Shown: positions 10,141-23,490 of the stretch, in pieces
Layout of the letters: each line of letters begins with the position of its first letter
Position numbering within the stretch: position 1 is the first letter of the stretch
Assembly: GCA_001972305.1 (NCBI GenBank)
Contig: BDDD01002105.1
Coordinates: 124,001-188,000, forward strand
Source of the DNA: Cephalotus follicularis
Lineage: Eukaryota; Streptophyta; Magnoliopsida; Oxalidales; Cephalotaceae
Direction of reading: 5' to 3'
Length of the DNA: 64,000 nucleotides
Position numbers and translations under genes: made by a program
Notes under the pieces: generated by a model
What the model was told of the DNA's origin: nothing
Database searches by the model: none
The model's input: the letters and a program-made list of their open reading frames with translations, nothing else

Positions 10141-12030
10141 CAAGTAAAGATTGGATTCTAGATGCAAACTATCTCCACCTATGGTGATAAAGGAGGGTGA
10201 AATGAGGTTGTTTTGTTCTTCTCCATTCAAGAGCTTGAAGCTCTATCAAATGTCCTTTAATGGTGGACTACACAAACAACAAGAAGAACAGAGAAAAGAG
10301 AGAGCACTAGCGCCGGGTTTGAAAGGAGAGAATGAAGTGTGCTTAGTGAGTCATCCAAAATATCTTGCGTTATCTTATATGAGAGTAGACTTAGATATTT
10401 GTCTTAAGCTTATGTTTAAACTTGTGATGACTCACCTCTAATCTCTCCCTTTAGTTCCTCACAATGTCGGCCCTTCCTTGAGGAAATGAGAGCCAAACCT
10501 TGGCCCATGATATGTGTTAAACCCATTAAAGAAAATGTCAACAATAGTAGGCCATGCATATGCACATTTGGGCTGGGCACATCGTAGCACCTTGAAGGCC
10601 CAATTTCGTCCCACTAAGGGAAATGGATCCCAAGTGCAATATGCTATTAATCCTATAAGCTCTCTCATTAAATAAATACCCAATGTATTTATTTATTAAA
10701 CAAACAACCCTTTGTCCAGAGCATTCCAGTATGGCGATACTTGAACTCACTTCTAAAGAAGTGACATGTGTTCAGCAAATAAAATGTTCTCTAACAAAGT
10801 AACATCTCATAGATGCTAACCTCTCACTAAATGACATATGTCCCACACATGTCAACCTGTTCCAAAATAAGGTGGGACCCGAAAGCCCGGTCGGATTCCA
10901 TCAGAACAATAATTTTCAGAACATCCTAGAGTTCTAGTATGACCATCCTAATAGTCCTCGACTATTAAAATAACCATGGTATGATACCTAATCATTCTCC
11001 AAATCCATGGAATTTACAACCATGTCTATCTGTCGATATACGATTAACCCATACTTCATCATGTTATCGGTTTATGTCTCATGTATCCCTCGCCATTCTT
11101 GGCTCCAACCACAGCCTAGGGTTTGGATCAATGTCAACCCTAGGAAATGCCATGATAACTATAAATCTATATACGCACTAAAACTATCAGCAGACTTCCC
11201 CAAAAACCAGGTTTCCAGTTTACCTACACCTGGCAAGGATTTTAAGTCTGCAACAGACATAATGCTTGCCAAACGGTTACTACACAATGCTTGCCAGCCG
11301 CTTAGGTCTAACCAAACAACGTAGGTCACATATGGCCTACTAGTCACCATTGACTATACACTACCGAGACTATAAGAATCCTATTGTTACAGGTATAGAC
11401 TATCGAAATAGGTTTCCTATGGTGGGTCGATTTAGTGAACACACTTTTCAGCACGCACCCCGCATTAGCTTTAGAGTAAACCCAAATGGTAAGGAGATTG
11501 TCCATCCTCTGTTGGAAGCGTGAAAGAGTTCAGAGGACGTTTTCGGCTATAGGTGCTCATGGTGTCCAATTTTAATTTTTCAATTAAAGAGCTCAGAGCC
11601 AAAGAATACCCTTGAATATCTATGCCCATACACAACCATGCAATGACTAGGATCACCTAATTCGCTAACAAATTAGACCATCACCTCTAAGGCAAGATAA
11701 AATATGCAGAAGACAAGGATCCATTACCTATAATGAAGATCCATCCTTCCAGAGATCCCTCAATACTCCAGCTCCTTCCTTTCCCTATAGACGTCAAAGA
11801 CAAGCTCCTAAGCACATATACCAGCTATCTAAAGGAATACCGAGATGATCTGACTTCCTAACACTCAAACTATAATAAGAACTTACAATCAATTGTTATG
11901 TAACACATTGGTTGGACATTTACTATTCCAAGAACTCTAGAATGCAATGAGAGTTTCAGCTATACTAATGATCAAGATAGATAAAGGATCACTGCATAGT
12001 ACAATGATCCTCCACCTAAAATGAACTATG
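10141..12030. repeat. Repeat R, copy 2
   Basis: It parallels copy 1 from about 10280 (gagagagcac, gaatgaagtgtg) through 10720 (cattccagtatggcgatac), 10800 (taacatctcatagatgctaac) and 11105-11355. It lacks about 130 bases that are present in the other copies near 1270-1400. Stretch 11500-12030 has no recognised partner or gene. Confidence 0.55.
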
Positions 12031-12386
12031 GAGGGGTGAGAGGAAATGAGTGTGTTCAGAAAGTGTTTCCTTTTGAAGCTCTCAACTTCTCTCTCTTTTT
12101 TTGTCTAAAAAAAGAATGAATAACCAGTGGCCCTTGAAGGAGGAGCTCTTGCGCTCTTAGCTGAGAAAAAGCAAGCGTGTGTCTTACACTTAATGTCTGC
12201 CATCTTCTCACTTACTACCATGAGCAAATTGGACCGCGTCTCACGCTACCGTCCATGCCTGCATTAAATGCTCTAAACATTGTGTCTCCACTAGAATACA
12301 AGAGTGTGGCAGGTTGGGCTTTAACATTTGTGCTTTTCAAATATGATACTCTAAGTATCGCAAAACATGGCCCAATGTGAACACAC
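12031..12386. repeat. Repeat R, copy 3, first part
   Basis: This weak R match ends at the TSD cacac (12382-12386) of solo LTR S1. It continues at 24219, after S1, and at 34680, after element C. Confidence 0.45.
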
Positions 12387-12549
12387 TGTAATGCCCGGTA
12401 TTTTCCTGAATGTAATATTTCGATTTATGATGTAATCTTAACTTGAATTAATAATAATGTTCAGATTTTGAACTCAAAAGATGCTTACAAACCCTAGTTA
12501 TGGTTTTGGAAATGGAATGTGTATGTCAAGACTTAAAACGTCGCTGTTT

Positions 12550-12715
12550 TGGGGCAAAGACATCGACGTCTTTGGAAAGACGTCGACGCCTATGGGAACC
12601 GAGGTACACGTAAATGCATGGGCATGCACGTCGACATTGAGAGAAGGCATCGACACCTTCTTACGAAAAGGGAAAAGACATCGACGTCTAATGAAAGACG
12701 TCGATGCCTTTTTAA
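12550..12715. repeat. GTCGAC-core palindrome array in S1 (GACGTCGACGTC type)
   Basis: Copies read acatcgacgtc, gacgtcgacgcc, cacgtcgaca, gacgtcgatgcc and similar. Further copies of the same array lie at 22562-22640 and 22856-22985, on the other side of element B. Confidence 0.85.
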
Positions 12716-13009
12716 AGAACGTCTGTCACGTTTGTCACTGACAGAGTAACATGCAATGGGATCTTTGGGGGCTTTACCAGACGCCTTTACAAGTGTATTG
12801 TGACGTGTTGATCGTGCTGGTGTGTTGCCAGGCATGCTCAAAACATGCCCCTCACATGGAACATGCAAAGGGATATACCATCCTCATATGCAATCTGCAA
12901 AAGAAAGAAGGAAAGAAAACAGAAGAAAAGTGCAGAATCTGGAATGTGGGAGAGAACACGAGAGTGCCCATTAAATGTAAGGACAAAGATGTTAGGGGGG
13001 AGCCATTTG

Positions 13010-14575
13010 TGTAACACCCCCGAACTGTGGGAGTCGCCACAGTGCATAATACCAAAACTAAACAGATCATATCATGTTAAAAGGTTCATCTTTATTAAAA
13101 ACGTGATGGTTTAAAACATATCCAAAACATATAAAAACTGATCATAACTGAAACTTATCCAAAATCCAAAAGTCATAAACTGAAATAACACATTGTTTAA
13201 TTATCGAGTTCCACTATGACCACCTAACATAAAAGGATCAGCTACTAGACGATCCTCAGACATATGGGAGTCACTCTCATCACACATTGCCCCTTTCCTC
13301 CTGATAACCTGCCCCATGGAAACAAAAACGCGGCAGAGCAAACCTCAGTACGGATATAGAATATAAAACAGTAAATAATATTTTAAAGCAGGAAGATTTC
13401 CAAAAAGTATATTTAAAACTGAAATCTTAGCAATAAAATAATTTAAACATGTTTTATAAATGCCCACGACAAAACATATAAACCATAAAGTGTACCTTTC
13501 CAAAACATAGGATCAATAAACTTTCAAAACGTAAAGCATATCTTTTCCAAAACATAGGTTCCATAAACTGATGATTTAACTTGCAAGAGGAAGTAAGGAG
13601 ACAATGCATGAACATGTCCAGATTTTGTGTTTTATCTAATACAGATGTTATAAACTCAGTTTGTGACATATATAGGTGCATAAAACGTGCAGATAACATC
13701 ACTAACACAATAGCAACATGTTTAGACAAGAATCAAAGACTCAAAGACACCAAGAGCAAAAAAACTCAAAGTAAGCCATTGAAACAAGATTATCATTAAA
13801 GGGAATGAATTCACTGACCTTTAATGATGTTAGATAACCCAGAAAACAGTAGGAAGAACACAAGTACAACACACAATTTGACTGTGAACAAAAAAAAAGA
13901 AAGAAGAATACAAAACCATGGTATTTTTAGACATACATAGAAAACTAAGAGAATTTAATCCAAGGAAACAACTAAAGGATTGAGATTACCTCTTGAACTT
14001 TGAAGAATGATTTACACAGCAGATTATGTCACACAAACAAGGCAGATTCGGATTGGTTTGCAAGAAGGATGGTGGCATCATATAAAAATGGCAAGATACT
14101 CAAAAATGAAGAAAGGGGGAGACAAGATTTGACAAAAGGGAAGAAGATGGGAACTTTTCTGGATTTGAAATGGAAAAAGAGAGATTCTAACATGGCATTT
14201 GATAGTGGGAATTGCTGGAAGGAAGGAGATGGTGGAAGGAAGTAGGAAGAAAGTTGAAGAAAATGGTAAAATAGGAAAAAGAAAAGAAAAAGAATTAATA
14301 ATGAAAAAGGAATTTAGGAATATTAAAATAAAAGAATAATAATTTGTTTTTAATAAACTAAGTTTTGGATTAAAATAAGAATTTATAAAACCCAGCATAG
14401 CATAACATACCCAAATATCAGACCGATATCATACCGAACAATTCACATAAACCCGTTCATAGGGCAACCGGACTTTTAAAATTAAACAAAATTAAAAGCC
14501 TGAAAACACATATAAAATCCTTAAATATATTTACGGACCCGTAAAAATACATTTACGAACGAACAGGGTATTAAA
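13010..14575 (-). repeat. 3' LTR of element B, internally deleted
   Basis: Compared with the 5' LTR it lacks about 1.16 kb: ccataaactga at 13561 joins directly to tgatttaacttgc, whereas in the 5' LTR these are at about 19923 and 21093. The shared tga at the join suggests a microhomology deletion. The element-sense start TGTAATACCC is mutated (TT for TG) at 14575. Confidence 0.88.
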
Positions 14576-14590
14576 TCCACCCCCCCTAAA
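14576..14590 (-). other. Polypurine tract of element B
   Basis: Read on the reverse strand, a run aggggggtgga precedes the 3' LTR. Confidence 0.75.
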
Positions 14591-14635
14591 AAGAAGATTT
14601 CGTCCCGAAATCACAAACATAAACATATTCATACC

Positions 14636-17600
14636 TCAAACAAACAAGTGCGGATAACGCTCCCGAATATGCTCCTCTAGATCCCAGGTAGCCTCCCGTT
14701 CGGGATGATTCCTCCACAGCACTTTCACAAAAGAAACGGTCTTGCTACGTGTCACCCGTTCCTGTCGATCCAAAATAGCCTCGGCCTCCTCGTCACAAGA
14801 TAGATCCTCATGAATACTGTCCAACGGATAGTGAACCCCATGCAGGGGATGATACTGATAACCTCTCAGCAAATACACGTGGAACACATTATGGACATGT
14901 GCTAACTGCGGAGGCAAAGCCAACCGATAAGCAACCGCGCCTATCCTTTCCAGAACTACGAAAGGCCCGATAAACCGCGGACTCAACTTTCCTTTCAGCC
15001 CAAAACGTCAGACTCCTTTCCAAGGTGAAACTTTCAAGAACACATGTTCACCAACCTTGAACTCCAAGTCCCTCCGATGTGTGTCTGCATAACTCTTCTG
15101 TCGAGATTGAGCCTCTTTCAATCTCTCCCTTGCTATAGCCACTTTCTCCGTAGTGATCTGCACTAGCTCAGGTCCCTCGATAACTCGCTCTCCAACTTCG
15201 TCCAAACATGTCGGAGCACGACATTTCCTCCCATACAGAGCTTCAAACGGAGCCATACCAATACTAGAATGCCAACTGTTATTGTAGGCAAACTCCACTA
15301 AGCTCAAATACCCGTCCCAGCTCCCAGTCCACTCCAAAGCACAAGACCTCAACATATCCTCTAATGTCTGGATGGTCTTCTCAGTCTGCCCATCTGTTTA
15401 TGGATGAAAAGTTGTACTATAACTGAGCCTAGTATCCCAAGCTTTTTGGAACCCTTTCCAAAACCGCGATGTGAAACGAGGATCCCTATCCGAAACAATG
15501 GATACCGGAGTCCCATGCAGTCTCACTATCTCCTGCTGAAACACCTCAGCCAAACGGTCAACCGAAAAGTCTTCTCGGATAGCCAGGAAGTGAACCGTTT
15601 TCGTCAATCGATCCAGTACTACCCAGATAGCATCATGCCTTCTGAAAGTTCTCGGAAAACCCGTAACAAAGTCCATCGATATACTTTCCCATTTCCAAAC
15701 CGAAACTTCCAAGGGTTGTAACAAACCACTAGCACGCTGGTGTTCAATCTTTACTTCCTGACAGATTAAACACTTCCCAACGTACTCCGCAACATCCCTT
15801 TTCATTCCATTCCACCAGAAATTCTTCTTCAAGTCTCTATACATTTTCGTAGAACCCGGATGTATAGAAAATGGAGAACTGTGTGCCTCTGACAAAACAG
15901 CATCTCTGATAGAAGAATCTGACGGAACACACAACCGATTACCCAGCCATATCACACCATACTCATCCATACGAAACTCTGATTGCTTACCGTTTTCAAC
16001 ATTCTGGACAAAGGCCCAAAGCTCACCATCATCACTCTTAGCTGTCTTAATCCGAGATACAAGAGTAGGCTCAAAATTCATCGCAGTAATACAACCTTCA
16101 GAACCCCGAACATACAAATGTAAATCCATCCGCTCCATATCAGCTATAAACTGCGGCTGAGTAAGCAAAGCCGCTACACTCCCAGAACTCTTTCGACTTA
16201 GAGCATCAGCTACCACATTTGCTTTACCAGGATGGTACTGAATGTTCAAATCAAAGTCTTTCAGAAGTTCTAACCACCTTCTCTGACACATATTCAACTC
16301 TTTCTGCGTAAAGATGTACTTGAGACTCTTATGATCGGTTAAGACGTCACAAGTTTCTCCGTACAAGTAGTGCCTCCAAATCTTCAATGCAAACACTACC
16401 GCTGCCAACTCAAGATCATGTGTAGGATAGTTTACCTCATAAGGCTTCAACTATCTCGAAGCATAAGCTATAACATGACCGTGCTGCATCAGAACACATC
16501 CCAAACCCTTCTTAGAAGCATCGCTAAAAATCTGGTATCCTCCCGACCCAGATGGTAAACAGAGAATCTGTGCAGACACAAGACCGTTCTTCAGCTTCTC
16601 AAAACTTGCCTCCCGTTCATCATTCCACACAAACTTCACTCCTTTCCTCATAAGCTGAGTTAGTGGCAAGGCTATAGAGGAAAAGCCTTCCACGAACTGC
16701 CTATAGTAACCAGCTAACCCAAAAAGCTCCTAACTTCCGATACTGTAGTAGGTCTCGGCCATTTAGTAATAGCTTCAACCTTAGCAAGATCCACAGAAAT
16801 CCCTTCCGCTGTAACCACATGGCCTAAAAACGCCACCTGTTCCAACCAGAACTCACATTTCAAAAACTTTGCGTATAGCTGATTCTTTCTCAGAATACCA
16901 AGCACTATACGAAGTTGCTCTTCATGTTCCTCCTTCGATTTCGAATACACAAGAATGTCATCTATGAACACAATAACAAACTGATCCAAGTATTGATGAA
17001 ACACCCTATTCATCAAATCCATGAAAACTTCCGGTGCCCAAACGGCATCACCAGAAATTCATAATGCCCATACCGTGTGTGGAAAGCGGTCTTAGGCACA
17101 TCTTCATCTTTTATCCGTAACTGATGATATCCCGATCTCAAATCGATCTTAGAAAAATATCGTCCACCTTGGAGTTGATCAAACAGGTCATCAATCCTAG
17201 GTAAATGGTATATATTTCGAACAGTGATTCGATTCAATTCTCTGTAATCACTACACAGTCTCATAGATCCGTCTTTCTTCTTCACAAACAAAACCGGAGC
17301 TCCCCACGGCGAAACACTTGGCCGGATAAAACCCCGATCTAACAACTATTGCAACTGCTCCTTCAGCTCTTGCAACTCAAGCGGTGCCATCCTATACGGT
17401 GCTTTAGATATAGGTGCCGCCCCAAGAATGAGTTCGATGGTAAACTCTACTTCCCATTGCGGTGGCAAACCCGGTACCTCCTCCGGAAACACATCAGAAA
17501 ATTCTCTAACCATAGGATAATCTTCAAGGCGAGACTCGTCCCTTGAGACATCCTTCACCAAAGCTAGAAACCCTTCGGCACCCTTAGCTACTAACTTATG

Positions 17601-17834
17601 AGCTTTCAAAACAGATATAACCTTAACATATTTCATAGGCCATGAAACCTGATAAATAAAATCAGGTCGATCCACATCTCCGAACAGAACCCTCCGAGTA
17701 TGACAATCAATCGTAGCCCGATCGCGCTCCAACCAATCCATCCCCAAAATCATATCGAAATGATACATATCCATAGGAAAAAGATTCGTATCACGAATCC
17801 GATCATCAAAAACAATAGGACAAGCATAAAAACA
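14636..17834 (-). pseudogene. pol: Element B pol: PR remainder, RT, RNase H, integrase, chromodomain-like tail (broken)
   Basis: In reading order: protease/linker with DMILGMDWL (17774-17349); RT up to FLVMPFG; a roughly 11-base deletion near 17020 that shifts frame inside the LTNAP region; RT continues with FIDDILVYS (17022-16717); a one-base loss near 16714 after RSFLG; RNase H ([19 protein letters not shown]); integrase with HHCC and MDFVTGFP; and a tail ending [20 protein letters not shown] at 14636. In-frame stops lie at 17346 (TAG), 16451 (TAG), 15398 (TAA) and 15008 (TGA). Several fit C-to-T change of glutamine or arginine codons. Unlike A and C, the codon before the LALPP motif is tyrosine, not a stop. 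Confidence 0.9.
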
Positions 17835-19199
17835 CTAAGATATCATAACAGATGTCCCCAAAGGGGTAGAAAGAACCAAAGCTGGATCAAACAATTGCGA
17901 AGGCATCCCAAGATGCCAAACAAAAGACCTCGCCATAACCGAGTGTGTCGATCCAGTATCATATAACACATAAGCTCTACGGTTACCAACATAAATAAAA
18001 CCCGAAACCGTACCTTGAGCATTAGCTGCCTGATGAGCCGTAATTGCAAAGACTCGGCCTCCCACGTTGCGTTGCCTAGCATTTGCACCATTACCCTTCC
18101 TTTCCTTAGCACGAGGATCCTGACAATCCTTTGCGAAGTGTCCCATTTGTCCACATACAAAGCAAGCCCCACTGACTTTATAACAGGTACCGACCGGATG
18201 ATACCTACCACAAGCATCACACCTAACAATCTGAACCTCGGGGTTACCCTCATCAGCTCCCTGTGCATTTTTCTGGCCATTTCCTTGCCGACGCTGTTGA
18301 TTTCCATCTTTATTCTGCTTGTGATCTTTCTTATGTTGTTTGCCTGCTCTGTCCCAGTTCCATGAACTGCCTTGACCCTTGTACTGCTGTCCAGAACCTT
18401 GTTCATTCCTATACCGCTTCTTATCTTCTTCCAGACGAGCTGCCTGAAAATCCAATCTCTCTAACTCAATGTTTCTCGCGGCATTGGCAACCTCAGCTAC
18501 ATCCGCAAACATAGAGTTGACAAGCTTTCCCCGAAACTGGTAATGCAGCTTCCACTTGAATTTTTCATCTTGCTCAGATGCTGACCCAGCCGCGGATCCA
18601 GCAAACCAAGCCAATCTAGTGAAACGGGCCAAGAACTCCGAAACTGTCTCTCCATCTTTCTGCCTGGTATTTACGAACACTCTAGCATAGGCCTCCTTAT
18701 CAGCAGTGGGGAAATACTGCAGATAGAAGACATCCTGGAACCCAAACCAAGACAGAGCATCTGCATAACCTCCACCCTTAGCTGAATTCAGAGTATTCCA
18801 CCATTTCTGGGCGTCTCCTTCAAGTTTGTAAGTCTCCAATCTTACCTTCTGCTGATCATCACACCTCAGAACATTAAAGATCCTCTCCATATGTGTTATC
18901 CAATGTTCAGCTTCCACCGGAGTCACAGCCGAACTGAAAGACTGCGGCCTCAGTTTCTGAAACCGCTCAAGCCAAACATGAGTAGGTGTGCCATGCCTAT
19001 CCCCAGTTTCAACACCCCCCTGAACCTCTGCCGGAGCATTCTCTTCAACAACTTGTTCTCGATTCTGTTGTTGCAAAACACGCTTCACTTCCTGAGCAAC
19101 TGCCTGATGAACCAACTCTTCCACAGAAGGCTCATTTCTGGCTTCATTTCGAGCCCCAGCTGGTGAAGTTCTCTGAGGAGTATTTCTTGTACATACCAT
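17835..19199 (-). pseudogene. gag: Element B gag and start of protease (454 codons)
   Basis: The ATG at 19199 begins MVCTRNTPQRTSPAG and lies about 170 bases inside the 5' LTR, as expected for gag. It has a gag core with HWITHMERIFNV and DAQKWWNTL, a zinc knuckle CFVCGQMGHFAKDC preceded by CDACGRYHPVGTC, and the protease active site YDTGSTHS. The frame ends at TAG 17835-17837, inside the protease, and continues in the same frame downstream. The gag is a different subfamily from A, C and E, which start MD(R/G)RR. Confidence 0.9.
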
Positions 19200-19357
19200 C
19201 TACGAAAGAAACCGAACACGTGATATCAAATCGAAACACAAAACCAAAAAAGAAAACATATCAGAAAGACTGAAACATAACAGAACAATCCTAACCCAAG
19301 TCTACCCAATCTCACAGGTCAAACCTAGTTAGGTTTTCTAAGGAACAAAGCCTATTC

Positions 19358-19369
19358 TTTGATACCATA
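19358..19369 (-). other. Primer binding site of element B
   Basis: On the reverse strand, just inside the 5' LTR (which starts at 19373), the text reads TGGTATCAAAG. It matches the plant initiator-Met tRNA type PBS (TGGTATCAGAGC). Confidence 0.8.
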
Positions 19370-19372
19370 AAC

Positions 19373-22112
19373 TGTAACACCCCCGAACTGTGGGAGTCGC
19401 CACAGTGCATAATACCAAAACTAAACAGATCATATCATGTTAAAAGGTTCATCTTTATTAAAAACGTGATGGTTTAAAGCATATCCATAACATATAAAAA
19501 CTGATCATAACTGAAACTTATCCAAAATCCAAAAGTCATAAACTGAAATAACACATTGTTTAATTATCGGGTTCCACTATGACCACATAAAATAAAAGGA
19601 TCAGCTACTAGTCGATTCTCAGACATATGGGAGTCACTCTCATCACACATTCCCCCTTTGCTCCTGATAACCTGTCGCATGGAAACAAAAACGCGGCTAA
19701 GAAAACCTCAGTACGGATATAGAATATAAAACAGTAAATAATATTTTAAAGCAGGAAGATTTCCAAAAAGTACATTTAAAACTGAAATCTTAGCAATAAA
19801 ATAATTTAAACATATTTTATAAATGCCCATGGCAAAACATATAAGCCATAAAGTGTACCTTTCCAAAACATAGGATCAATAAACTGTCAAAACGTAAAGC
19901 ATATCTTTTCCAAAACATAGGTTCCATAAACTGAGCACCAATAACCATAACATATCATATAGTAGCAAGGGGTTCGCGATACCCACTATGCCAATGGAAT
20001 TGCAGTATACGGCACTACACATACAATTCCCATATCCCAATAACATATAACTAAGATCGATCTATACGGCTCTATCCCAAATTCGATCTACGGATATCCC
20101 TGAGAGACACCGTAAACGAATCACACCGTTACGGAAAGTGTCATGCCCCCGTGCCAAGCCCACAGCATGCCTATGGTACCCCCATAGGTGGATATAAAAG
20201 CTCAGTATTTCACCATTTCCAAAAATATGATTTCATCAAATCATTTTAAAATAAAAACATTTCCCAAACCATTACCATAAATCGTATTCAAACGATTTAG
20301 TTTCACATACTTTCTAATTTCACAATAAATAGATGATGGCATATCGTTTCGTAAATACATTATAACTGATTTTATAAAGTCAGAATATTTACTTCATAAA
20401 ATATCAAATGACTTTATTTCAAAAAACACAAACATACGGAATTGATAAACCAAGGTAAACATACTTACAAACCGAGTGATATGAAACCAGAATCTGTATC
20501 TAATCTCAAATGGAACTGAAATAGTAAGAATGTGTCAAGGAACGAAGAATCCGTACCTTATGCGCTTGCTAAGTACTTACGAATAGACAATTTTAAACGG
20601 AATCCACTTGAAACTCAACAATCTATAAAGACATTTAAAATCATATGTATAAGAGTTCAAAACACATTAGAAGCATTAAACAGACTCATAAAAGTGTTTG
20701 GAAAAGATTCGGATCGATTCGGGGGTCAAACGAATCAAAACGGTTGAAAACAGCACATTCCAGGGCATACCAGTCGACTAGAACAGGGGTCCAGTCGACT
20801 GGAGAGGCTGGGCAGTCGACTGGATCATATGAATAGTCGACTACTCAACCAAAAATGCAGGTAGTCGACTGTGTTCTTCAATCCAGTCGACTACACAACC
20901 ATTCCAGTCGACTGTCCACTGAGACAGTCGGCTGTTCTGGGTGACAGAACAGTTGGAAATCCGACGATTTGCTACTGAAAATGGTTCAAATGATTTCTAC
21001 ATTAAACTAGAGACATATGGGCATAAACATATGATTATATATGACTTGTAGGTGATCTACAAACACAAATTGGACAAAGAAACCACCATTCAATGATTTA
21101 ACTTGCAAGAGGAAGTAAGGAGACAATGCATGAACATGTCCAGATTTTATGTTTTATCTAATACATATGTTATAAACTCAGTTTCTAACATATATAGGTG
21201 CATAAAACGTGCAGATAACATCACTATCACTATAGCAACATGTTTAGACAAGAATCAAAGACTCAAAGACACCAAGAGCATAAAAACTCAAAGTAAGCCA
21301 TTGAAACAAGATTATCATTAAAGGGAATGAATTCACTGACCTTTAATGATGTTAGATAACCCAGAAAATAGTAGGTAGAACACAAGTACAACGCACAATT
21401 TGGCTGTGAACAGAAACAAAGAAAGAAGAATACAAAACCATGGTATTCTTAGACATACATAGCAAACTAAGAGAATTTAATCCAAGGAAACAACTAAAGG
21501 ATTGAGATTACCTCTTGAACTTTGAAGAATGATTTACACAGCAGATTATGTCACACAAACAAAGCAGATTCGGATTGGTTTGCAAAAAGGATGGTGGCAT
21601 CATATAAAAATAGCAAGATACTAAAAAATGAAGAAAGGAGGAGACAAGATATGACAAAAGGGAAGAAGATGGGAACTTTTCTGGATTTGAAATGGAAAAA
21701 GAGAGATTCTAACATGGCATTTGATAGTGGGAATTGCTGGAAAGAAGGAGATGGTGGAAGGAAGTAGGAAGAAAGTTGAAGAAAATGGTAAAATAGGAAA
21801 AAGAAAAGAACAAGAATTAATAATAAAAGAATTAATAATGAAAAAGGAATTTAGGAATATTAAAATAAAAGAATAATAATTTGTCTTTAATAAAATAAGT
21901 TTTGGATTAAAATAAGAATTTATAAAACCCAACATAGCATAACATACCCAAATATCGGACCGATATCATACCGAACAATTCAAAAAAACCCATTCATAGG
22001 GCAACCGAACTTTTAAAATTAAACAAAATTAAAAGCCCGAAAACACATATAAAATCCGTAAATATATTTATGAACCCGTAAAAATACATTTACGAACGAA
22101 CAGGGTATTACA
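19373..22112 (-). repeat. 5' LTR of element B (2,740 bp)
   Basis: It is the complete LTR: + strand TGTAACACCCCC at 19373 to GGGTATTACA at 22112. It carries the GTCGAC-core array (20768-20935) that the 3' LTR has lost. Confidence 0.9.
20768..20935. repeat. GTCGAC-core palindrome array in element B LTR
   Basis: Seven exact GTCGAC cores sit in CAGTCGACTG or TAGTCGACT contexts, plus one CAGTCGGCTG. Spacing is irregular (about 15-35 bases). Confidence 0.9.
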
Positions 22113-23366
22113 ATCTGTATAAGGACAACCCTCCCCACTTCTCTCTCTCGTTTTAAAACACCAAAGGAAAGAGAGGAAAGAAAACAGTGAGTGTGAGAAC
22201 CACCATTGTTGAGTTTGCTTGGAGCTAGAGATTGGAGCTCGTGGGTAGCAATTGCTGAGGGAACCTTGAAGCTGCTGGGGGCCAGAACTTGGGAACTCAA
22301 AGAGGTGGACTTTCCAGTTCCTAACTTGGAACAATAAGGTAGGGGAAAGTGATAGATTTATGCGTGCATTTTAGGTTTTAAGTTAACGAATAACATGATG
22401 AATAGCATGTTAATGGTTGAATTGTGATTCTGGACTTGTTGTGGTGTTACTGTGATACACTGAGTTAATCATGCATGTACGATTACATGAATATGTGAGT
22501 TGGTTGTGTAAAGAATGGATTTGATAATGGCTTGGTGTGTTAAACTGTGGAAAAAGACATTCTGGGTTGTAAAGACGTCGATGCCTTCGTGTGAAAATGT
22601 GAAAGACATCGATGCTTTTTTAAAGACATCGACGCCTTTTCTCGGAAATTGTAGAACTGTAATGTTCATTTCAGATGGCCATGTAGCCACATGAAATTAC
22701 CTGTTTGGTTTCGAATTGATGTTCTGGTTATGTTCCTGTTAACCGGTAGCATGCCTTACACATTGAGAGAGTGAGATTTGTTTACATGAAGGATTAAAAG
22801 GCCGGATTCTACCCTCTAGAATCAAGACTCATGAACTGATACTCTCTGGTATCATAAAGACATCGACGTCTTTGTAAAGACATCGACGTCTATGGTCCAA
22901 GAACGCCTGGGAATATTTGTACCTGGGATTGACGCCTTAGTGTAAAGACTTCGACGCCTTATGGATAGACATCGATGCCTTTCCCCCGATCAGTAGAATT
23001 TTACTCGAATGGAACCCGTTAGACCCGAAATGACTCTAGGAACAAACCTAGATGCATTCTGAGCATATGTTTGCATTTTTACTTTGATTTGTATTATGGT
23101 TGCTTCCTAAAAAAATGTTGACCAAATGTTTTAAAGGGTTGATTATGAAACCAAATGTATTGTGCAAAAATGCATATTTGTCAACTTACGAATTTATATA
23201 TTTTCAAAATGATTGGGGAAGTATTTCCAAGGACGAGAAATGTATGGTTCTAAGTTCTATAACTTATTACAACTTGTGAACGGAATAATATATTTTAAAC
23301 AAATATATTTGATAAAGTAATTATATTTTATGGCTTGACTTGTACTGTGCAATGCTTGTGCCCGTT

Positions 23367-23490
23367 GATTATTAGCCACCGTGCTAATAACTTGTTGATT
23401 ATTAGCCACCGCGCTAATAACTTGTTGATTACTTAGCCACTGAGCTAGTAACTTGCTGTTGGTTTAGCCGCCGTGCTAAACAACTTACGG
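23367..23490 (+). repeat. Four tandem hairpin units in S1
   Basis: Units of about 30 bases. Each has arms around a 5-6 base loop (caccgt, caccgc, cactga, cgccgt): unit 1 arms are TTATTAGC and GCTAATAA (8 bp). Unit 3 has TTAC-TTAGC with GCTAGTAA and unit 4 has GTTTAGC with GCTAAAC. Arms changed on both sides, so pairing is kept. Confidence 0.75.

Larger units (their letters stand above)
13010..22112 (-). mobile_element. Element B: Ty3/gypsy Tekay-like retrotransposon, reverse strand
   Basis: LTRs lie at 13010-14575 (3' LTR) and 19373-22112 (5' LTR). The flanks atttg (13005-13009) and atctg (22113-22117) are a 5-bp TSD with one substitution, inside S1. Internal order on the reverse strand is PBS, gag, PR, RT, RNase H, INT, chromodomain-like tail, polypurine tract. 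LTR divergence over the first 555 aligned bases is about 3.6% by eye. The polyprotein is broken by stops and deletions, so the copy is dead. Confidence 0.92.

Noticed and set aside
14000-14245. Pair of similar 81-codon ORFs at 14000 and 21522
   Set aside because: They are the same position in the two LTRs of element B, antisense to the element; similarity is LTR identity, not a gene family.
19358-19369. tRNA-like sequences
   Set aside because: Only 11-12 bases match; these are primer binding sites, and no cloverleaf can be drawn.
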